From Niallia circulans NBRC 13626 (GTDB lineage Bacteria > Bacillota > Bacilli > Bacillales > Cytobacillaceae): 64,000 bases of DNA. The stretch lies in assembly GCF_001591585.1 (NCBI RefSeq), contig NZ_BCVE01000020.1, positions 21,232 through 85,231 on the forward strand, in the 5' to 3' direction. The notes beneath the pieces are model-generated. The model saw nothing but the letters and a program-made list of their open reading frames with translations. It did no database searches and was not told where the DNA came from. Shown in pieces: positions 59,519 to 64,000 of this stretch (positions are counted from its first letter, which is position 1; the number at the start of each line of letters is the position of its first letter). Both the position numbers and the translations under genes were made by a program.

Positions 59519-59654
59519 ATTATATTCTCTCCCTTATAAAGAAAACTTCCAAAAGTAGGGCTCCGTGCCCCTTAAGTGTGGGATAAATCCTAGCCCTTAT
59601 TTTATCATACTATTTTGTAGAACTGCTATTATAGATGATTTTCATAATATTCTT

Positions 59655-59708
59655 GCAAAAAAAAAGTGAGCAGATTCGACACGTTTACTGTGTTTCCTCT
59701 GTTCACTG
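59655..59708 (-). terminator. Terminator after bofC
   Basis: Minus strand AGTGAACAGA ... CTGCTCACT with inner ACAC/GTGT pairing, followed by TTTTTTTTT, eight bases past the bofC stop. Confidence 0.8.
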
Positions 59709-59716
59709 ATAATTCC

Positions 59717-60247
59717 TTAATTAGTAGTTTCAATTGTTGTTAAGTTTTTAAAGGTTTCAAGTACTTTTACATAACGATCTCTTGATTTAATCGGAATACC
59801 TTTTTGTAAATCTTCATGTTGTTTCGACTCCAGCTTCTTTAAATCAAGCTGGAAAAAGGACTGAATAATGTTCTCTTCAGCCGGTTTTCCATTATAAATG
59901 GTTAAAATCCCTTCTTCATTAATGCCAAAATAACCATTTGTTTTCAACAATGGAGATATATCATCAACTTCTTGTTTAAAAACAAGCTCTCTGCTTGTCA
60001 TATCTACCAGCTGCCATTTATCATACTTTGACCAGAAATCTTCCATCGACCATACTGTCTCTTCTATTGTTTCTTCACTCACTTCTCCGTCTAAATAAAT
60101 CCTTTGCAATACGACTTGCAATTTTTTAGGATTCTCATTTTGAGAGACACCGCTTCCAGTCTTTCCATATACTTGTCCGTTTGATAAAAAGACAGTAAGA
60201 ATACTGACAAGAAGAACAGTTGAAAATAAAAGGAATCTGGTTTTCAT
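59717..60247 (-). CDS. bofC: Forespore regulator BofC
   Basis: 176 residues with a signal peptide (MKTRFLLFSTVLLVSILTVF, cleavage near VYG). In B. subtilis BofC is secreted into the intermembrane space of the sporangium and restrains the SpoIVB protease that triggers sigma-K activation. Core segments VVLQRIYLDGEVSEETIEET, MEDFWSKYDKWQLVD and GYFGINEEGILTIYNGKP match the family. ATG at 60247 follows GAGGTGGTTATA. Confidence 0.92.
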   Translation of the reverse strand: MKTRFLLFSTVLLVSILTVFLSNGQVYGKTGSGVSQNENPKKLQVVLQRIYLDGEVSEETIEETVWSMEDFWSKYDKWQLVDMTSRELVFKQEVDDISPLLKTNGYFGINEEGILTIYNGKPAEENIIQSFFQLDLKKLESKQHEDLQKGIPIKSRDRYVKVLETFKNLTTIETTN

Positions 60248-60457
60248 TATAACCACCTCTTCACATTACTCACAACAGCATCTTTATTTCCAAGGAAATA
60301 AGGTACTGTCAATCTAAAGTTTGGTTTTAAACAACCTTACTCTCTATTATTCTCACCATAAAAAATAATTTCATTCCTAATTTTTAGCAATCTTATATTG
60401 GAGGGTTCTCTCATAGCGTATCGTAGTAACTCTCTCCAGGTGGAATCATAATGAATC

Positions 60458-61387
60458 CTATTTCAATAGTTCGTTTTTCTGTTTTAGGGCATGTTTTATA
60501 TTAACCATCGCTAATCTAATCCCCTCTATAAACGACACTTGAGCATGCCATCCAAGATGGACTTGTGCCTTCTTTGTTGAAATTCTACTTTTCTCTCCTT
60601 TTTTCAAACCCACGCGAGGAAGAGAATCTTCATTTATCAATGACTGAATAATAGAGACAACTTCTTTCATTGAATATTTTTCCATCGGACAAATATTAAA
60701 AATTTCATTCGTGCCTTTATTTAAACTAGAAATAAAGGCTTTAACAGCATCACTAATATGTAAAAAATGTTTCTTATCTTCTCCGTCTTTAAAACAAATA
60801 GACGGACGATTTTCCAACACATTTTTGATTGTTGTTTCCACTATACTTTCGTTCTGCTTCTGGAAGGAATATTCTCCATATAAAATAGGAAATCGTAAAA
60901 TCGTATAAGAAAGACCATATAATGTATGATAATGTTGTATATATTTCTCCACTATCTTTTTCGATAATCCTTCAAATAGCACTGGTTGTAAAACCATATC
61001 CTCTGTGATCACATCTTCCAAGTCCCCATAAACTGCTATGGTAGACGGAAAAATAATTTTTCCTACTTTAGCTTCCACACATGCCTCCAGTACTTCAAGC
61101 GTACGAGCAATATTCTTCTCTGAATGTTCAAAGGAATCTTTCATTTTGTTAGACATAATTGGCTCATTTGATAAGTCAATTACACAATCGATTTGATACT
61201 TTTCCATTAAATCTGCTAATTCCATCTTGTTCAAGAAAGTGTTTACTTGATGATGAACTAGAGAGGACAGGATGCTATTTTCTTTTTTCCGATCAGCTAC
61301 TATGTAACAAACTTGCTTGTTTGAAAGTTCTTGCATTAGAGCATGTCTAATTTTATTCTCTTGTCCACCTACGATTAGCACTCTCAC
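60458..61387 (-). CDS. NAD-dependent epimerase/dehydratase-fold protein with degenerate active site
   Basis: 309 residues of the extended SDR fold. Beta-1 and nucleotide loop read VLIVGGQENKIRHALMQEL, lacking the GxxGxxG pattern; IIFPSTIAVYGDLEDVITED and LRFPILYGEYSFQ follow the epimerase layout, but the Y-x-x-x-K pair is LFEGLSKKIVEKY, with Glu at the tyrosine position. Likely a non-catalytic or altered member. GTG start at 61387 lies seven bases after GGAGGG. Lies between bofC and the CoxA-like lipoprotein gene; a spore-surface sugar role is possible but unproven. Confidence 0.78.
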   Translation of the reverse strand: MRVLIVGGQENKIRHALMQELSNKQVCYIVADRKKENSILSSLVHHQVNTFLNKMELADLMEKYQIDCVIDLSNEPIMSNKMKDSFEHSEKNIARTLEVLEACVEAKVGKIIFPSTIAVYGDLEDVITEDMVLQPVLFEGLSKKIVEKYIQHYHTLYGLSYTILRFPILYGEYSFQKQNESIVETTIKNVLENRPSICFKDGEDKKHFLHISDAVKAFISSLNKGTNEIFNICPMEKYSMKEVVSIIQSLINEDSLPRVGLKKGEKSRISTKKAQVHLGWHAQVSFIEGIRLAMVNIKHALKQKNELLK

Positions 61388-61464
61388 TATATATCCCTCC
61401 GCCATTTTCGGCTTTTAACTAACATTTTATGAGTTCTTTATAACGAATTTAATTTTCATTATAA

Positions 61465-61493
61465 AGTATATCTCTTTTCTCTTATAATTTCAA
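61465..61493 (-). promoter_or_regulatory. Sigma-A-like promoter of the epimerase-fold gene
   Basis: TTGAAA (61488-61493) and TATACT (61465-61470) on the minus strand with a 17-base spacer, about 80 bases before the GTG. Confidence 0.6.
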
Positions 61494-61613
61494 TAACTAA
61501 TTCATTATATAGAACGATCCTTTTTTTCTATTATAATCATGCTTTTCTTCTTGTATATTTGGGGGAATATCGTCTATCACTTTTAAAACGTTTCTAATAA
61601 AGAACGAATGGAC

Positions 61614-61660
61614 TAAAAACTAACCCCAAGTGGTTATACCACTCAAAGTTAGTTTTTTTA
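61614..61660 (-). terminator. Terminator after the CoxA-like lipoprotein gene
   Basis: AAAACTAACCCCAAGTGG pairs with CCACTCAAAGTTAGTTTT around a five-base loop, with T-runs on both strands; it abuts the stop codon. Confidence 0.82.
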
Positions 61661-62335
61661 TTATCTATTGTCCCTAGCTGGATTTAAATCCTGAAAAATA
61701 TTTTCAATATTATGGTTAATCGTTTGCCGCGGCTGACCATTTCGAATCGAACGATTTATATCTTCTATACTGTTAAATATTCCTCTATCTGTGATGATTG
61801 AAATGTCTCTTCCGTTTAGTGAATCATTTAGTTTGTCTTTTACCTGCGCTTTTGTTTTGGCCACATTCTTTGTATTTTCCACTTCCAATGCAACTAAAAC
61901 GTTCTCTCCATAAACAAGCGTACGTGCATTTTTTACATTATCCATTTTAGTAACTCGATCGGATATTTTTTCAGCTAATTCTGTGTCATAAGATACTCTT
62001 TCATTCTGATCATTTATATTTACGTTATCACGATTGTTGTGATTATTTACATTTCTTACGTTTGTTCTGTTTCTATTGTTTACATTCCGAACATTGGATC
62101 CATTTGTATTTCCTTCATCCCCAAAAGTATGGTCCATCATTTCTGTAATTGGTCCATCATTATCGGCATTCCCAACGCCATTGTTTCCTTCATGCTGTTC
62201 ATTTGAATAATATCCAATTGGCCTAGTATTATTAAGGCGATTTCGATCAGCAGTTTGATCCTCATTTACACCACAACCTGTTAATCCAAAAGACAATGTC
62301 AACAGAACTGGAGCAACTAGTTTAACTTTACGCAT
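61661..62335 (-). CDS. coxA: YhcN/YlaJ-family sporulation lipoprotein, probable CoxA
   Basis: 224 residues. Lipoprotein signal with lipobox LTGC (Cys21). A low-complexity Asn/Arg-rich stretch at about 80-110 contains VRNVNNRNR and VRNVNNHNN repeats. The C-terminal YhcN/YlaJ domain (AEKISDRVTKMDNVKNARTL, VYGENVLVALEV) is typical of spore-associated lipoproteins. Position next to a safA-like gene matches CoxA, a B. subtilis cortex protein. Homology to the family is clear; the symbol rests on synteny. Confidence 0.8.
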   Translation of the reverse strand: MRKVKLVAPVLLTLSFGLTGCGVNEDQTADRNRLNNTRPIGYYSNEQHEGNNGVGNADNDGPITEMMDHTFGDEGNTNGSNVRNVNNRNRTNVRNVNNHNNRDNVNINDQNERVSYDTELAEKISDRVTKMDNVKNARTLVYGENVLVALEVENTKNVAKTKAQVKDKLNDSLNGRDISIITDRGIFNSIEDINRSIRNGQPRQTINHNIENIFQDLNPARDNR

Positions 62336-62446
62336 AGTAGAATTCTCCCCTTCATGTAAAACTTGAGCAATTTCCTTGCTCTCTTTTATCTTCTACTGTT
62401 CGGAAAGAAACATACTGTAAAGTCTAGCCAGTCTTTTTTTTATGTC

Positions 62447-63436
62447 TTATGTTCCTACAAGTTGTTGCAGTTTTTGATAAAATTTCTTCCTTTTGTGAAA
62501 CTGATTGGTTGTTAATAATTGTACTTGTTCTAACAAGTAGGCATTATCTACATCTTTATTTCTGATTATTCTATTCCATTCCCTCAGAATATCTGTCGGA
62601 TATATTAAAGCCATTAAAAACCATTTATCTTTAAAAAGATCGGCGTAGCCTTGCATACTTTGTAAATCTTGTATAGACCATCCTATATCAGGAAGAATGC
62701 GATTAGCAAATTGTAAATAGTCTGCAATTCGTGGACCAATACTAATTAAATCAAAATCAATTAAGTATAATTCATTATTCCTAACACGTAAGAAATTATG
62801 ATGAGCAACATCCCCATGCAGGATTACGTTTGGGTTTGTATCCAAATAGTCTATTTTGTTTTTTATTGAACCAAATGAATAATCAGCCCATTCCATTATT
62901 TCCTTTACTATGTCTTTTTTTACATATTGCTCAATAATTGGTATATTCATTCGATATTCTTCTAGTCTGTGTTCAAATTTTTTCATTAAATGAAAAGTTG
63001 GCAAGATATACTTATATATTTCTACCAGTCGCTCTGTAACTGAATAATAATGTTCCAATAATTGAAGTGCTTCCCGTCTATTCCGCTTACTATGATATGA
63101 AAAAGAATCTTTATGTGGGGGAAGATATTCAATCAGCCCATACACTTTATTATCGATAACAATTGGCTCCTCATCGAACTCATAAAATTGATATGTCTGT
63201 GTAAAACCTTCTTGTTTAAGCGCTCTTGTAAAAGCAACTTGAACTTTGAGTTTTTGATAACTAGTAAAACCTTTTAAAATTATCCAATATTGCTTCGTTT
63301 TTATTAGATATACATCATTTCTAATCCTGCTTAATTCGATGATTTGGAACGGTATTTTTTTTTCTAATAAAGAAAGGAGACGATAATAAAAAGTATCGTC
63401 CCCTCTATGAAAAAAATCATAGATCACTGCTTTCAT
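62447..63436 (-). CDS. CotS/YsxE-type spore-coat kinase-like protein (APH fold)
   Basis: 329 residues of the aminoglycoside phosphotransferase-like superfamily, spore-coat branch. Catalytic loop VILHGDVAHHNFL (HGD...N) and metal motif LIDFDLISIGP are intact, and the N-lobe has the lysine-bearing strand YWIILKGFTSY, so it may be an active kinase. The start is uncertain: the ATG at 63436 is used, but AAGAGG suits a GTG at 63427 better. Either way it overlaps the 3' end of the upstream coat gene, so the two are translationally coupled. Substrate unknown. Confidence 0.8.
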   Translation of the reverse strand: MKAVIYDFFHRGDDTFYYRLLSLLEKKIPFQIIELSRIRNDVYLIKTKQYWIILKGFTSYQKLKVQVAFTRALKQEGFTQTYQFYEFDEEPIVIDNKVYGLIEYLPPHKDSFSYHSKRNRREALQLLEHYYSVTERLVEIYKYILPTFHLMKKFEHRLEEYRMNIPIIEQYVKKDIVKEIMEWADYSFGSIKNKIDYLDTNPNVILHGDVAHHNFLRVRNNELYLIDFDLISIGPRIADYLQFANRILPDIGWSIQDLQSMQGYADLFKDKWFLMALIYPTDILREWNRIIRNKDVDNAYLLEQVQLLTTNQFHKRKKFYQKLQQLVGT

Positions 63437-64000
63437 CCTCTTGGTATCTTGGCATTCCAAATGGAGTACCTTGATTCATGCCATATGGATTCATAAATGG
63501 CGGCTGCCCAATAGCAGGATTATAAGGAGGTGTGAATACTGGAGCATTCCCTCCCGGTCCATAAGCAGGTGATGCCACTTCTGAAGTAATCGCCCCTTCA
63601 TAAGATGGCGCCTCTTGAACTGGACCATTATTTTCCGTTGAATAGGAGTTTGGCGTATTTCCAACAGCATCTTGAGGATAAGGAGATTGATTTATTGAAG
63701 ATTGATTATATCCGGTCGGATAGCTTCCCATTTCCATTCCTGGATTGAACATCCCCGCCATTGGATGACCTCCTAATTCCGGGCTAAATCCTTGCGGTAT
63801 TCCTCTCATATCCATTCCTGGATTGAATCCCCCCGTCATTGGATAGCCTCCCATTTCCGGACCAAATCCTTGCGGCATTCCTCCCATTCCTGGATTAAAT
63901 CCTCCGCCCATTGGATGGCCTCCCATTTCTGGTCCAAATCCTTGCGGCATTCCTCCCATTCCTGGATTAAATCCTCCGCCCATTGGATGGCCTCCCATTT
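63417..64000 (-). CDS. safA: Gly/Met/Pro-rich repetitive spore coat morphogenetic protein, C-terminal part (SafA/ExsA-like), 5' end outside window
   Basis: About 194 C-terminal residues are visible; the start lies beyond the window. The first 95 are tandem units of 24-26 residues, of the form GGHPMGGGFNPGMGG plus MPQGFGPEM, followed by a Pro/Tyr/Asn/Gln-rich tail (NPYGMNQGTPFGMPRYQEDE). Bacillus SafA, called ExsA in B. cereus, has an N-terminal LysM domain and such low-complexity repeats, and lies beside coxA; that synteny holds here. The LysM part cannot be seen, so identity is an inference. Overlaps the kinase-like gene downstream. Confidence 0.7.
   Translation of the reverse strand, partial: MGGHPMGGGFNPGMGGMPQGFGPEMGGHPMGGGFNPGMGGMPQGFGPEMGGYPMTGGFNPGMDMRGIPQGFSPELGGHPMAGMFNPGMEMGSYPTGYNQSSINQSPYPQDAVGNTPNSYSTENNGPVQEAPSYEGAITSEVASPAYGPGGNAPVFTPPYNPAIGQPPFMNPYGMNQGTPFGMPRYQEDESSDL
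63719..64000 (-). repeat. In-frame tandem repeat, 72/78-bp units
   Basis: Units 63914-63985 and 63842-63913 are 72 bp; 63764-63841 is 78 bp; 63719-63763 is a shortened unit; 63986-64000 begins another. The two 72-bp units closest to the window end differ at only a few positions, so the array has probably expanded or been homogenised recently. It continues beyond the window. Confidence 0.9.

Noticed and set aside
59519..59654. LexA/SOS box upstream of ruvA
   Set aside because: No GAAC-N4-GTTC-like palindrome was found before ruvA despite its SOS control in B. subtilis.
63719..64000. Regular 72-bp repeats considered as a CRISPR array
   Set aside because: The repeats are contiguous without spacers, in frame, and encode a Gly/Met-rich protein.

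Overview
This 64 kb window is a chromosomal segment of a low-GC endospore-forming Bacillaceae (Bacillus sensu lato). Gene order closely follows the Bacillus subtilis stretch running from yrrO through alaS, recD2, iscS, cymR, rarA, aspS-hisS, relA, recJ, secDF, spoVB, tgt-queA and ruvAB to bofC and safA. Sporulation genes (spoVB, bofC, a coxA-like lipoprotein, a CotS-like kinase, a safA/exsA-like coat protein) and T-box leaders agree with this. Nearly every gene is on the minus strand; only yrvJ, spoVB and yrzE are on the plus strand. No rRNA, tRNA, CRISPR array, transposase or prophage gene was seen.

Layout. 1-10,200: tRNA hydroxylation/methylation cassette (trhP2, trhP1, trmR), mltG, yrzB-ruvX-ireB-alaS behind an alanine T-box, a YrrI-type permease and two small genes. 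10,474-16,620: recD2, a TPR protein, mnmA, iscS, cymR. 16,620-30,150: an accessory block absent from the B. subtilis order. It holds a YczE-type membrane protein coupled to cymR, a three-gene N-succinylamino-acid racemase operon (D- to L-amino acid conversion), a membrane-anchored AraC-type regulator, a GH38 alpha-mannosidase and a CUT1 sugar importer with a cre-like site at its promoter. 30,167-31,450: rarA. 31,548-35,335: a second accessory unit, a YtrA/GntR-controlled ABC transporter operon with a near-perfect operator. 35,400-40,500: tcdA, aspS, hisS with a histidine T-box, yrzK-like gene. 40,671-51,733: SH3/amidase yrvJ, dtd, rel, apt, recJ, lapA, secDF, comN. 51,994-58,866: spoVB, DUF421 protein, yrzE, yajC, tgt, queA, DUF2905 protein, ruvB; then ruvA and bofC. 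60,458-64,000: an odd epimerase-fold protein and the spore-coat cluster, ending inside a tandem-repeat coat protein.

The window concentrates wobble-base modification: mo5U34 (TrhP1/TrhP2/TrmR), s2U34 (IscS/MnmA) and queuosine (QueA/Tgt). Sec translocon accessories (YajC, SecDF) and recombination functions (RuvA, RuvB, RecJ, RecD2, RarA) also cluster.

The most interesting signals beyond the standard genes are: a three-copy intergenic hairpin element that ends within bases of stop codons and supplies their terminators; a yrzE gene with no AUG, GUG or UUG in the right place but an AUC behind a strong Shine-Dalgarno; a degenerate epimerase next to coat genes; and several perfect inverted repeats that look like operators.
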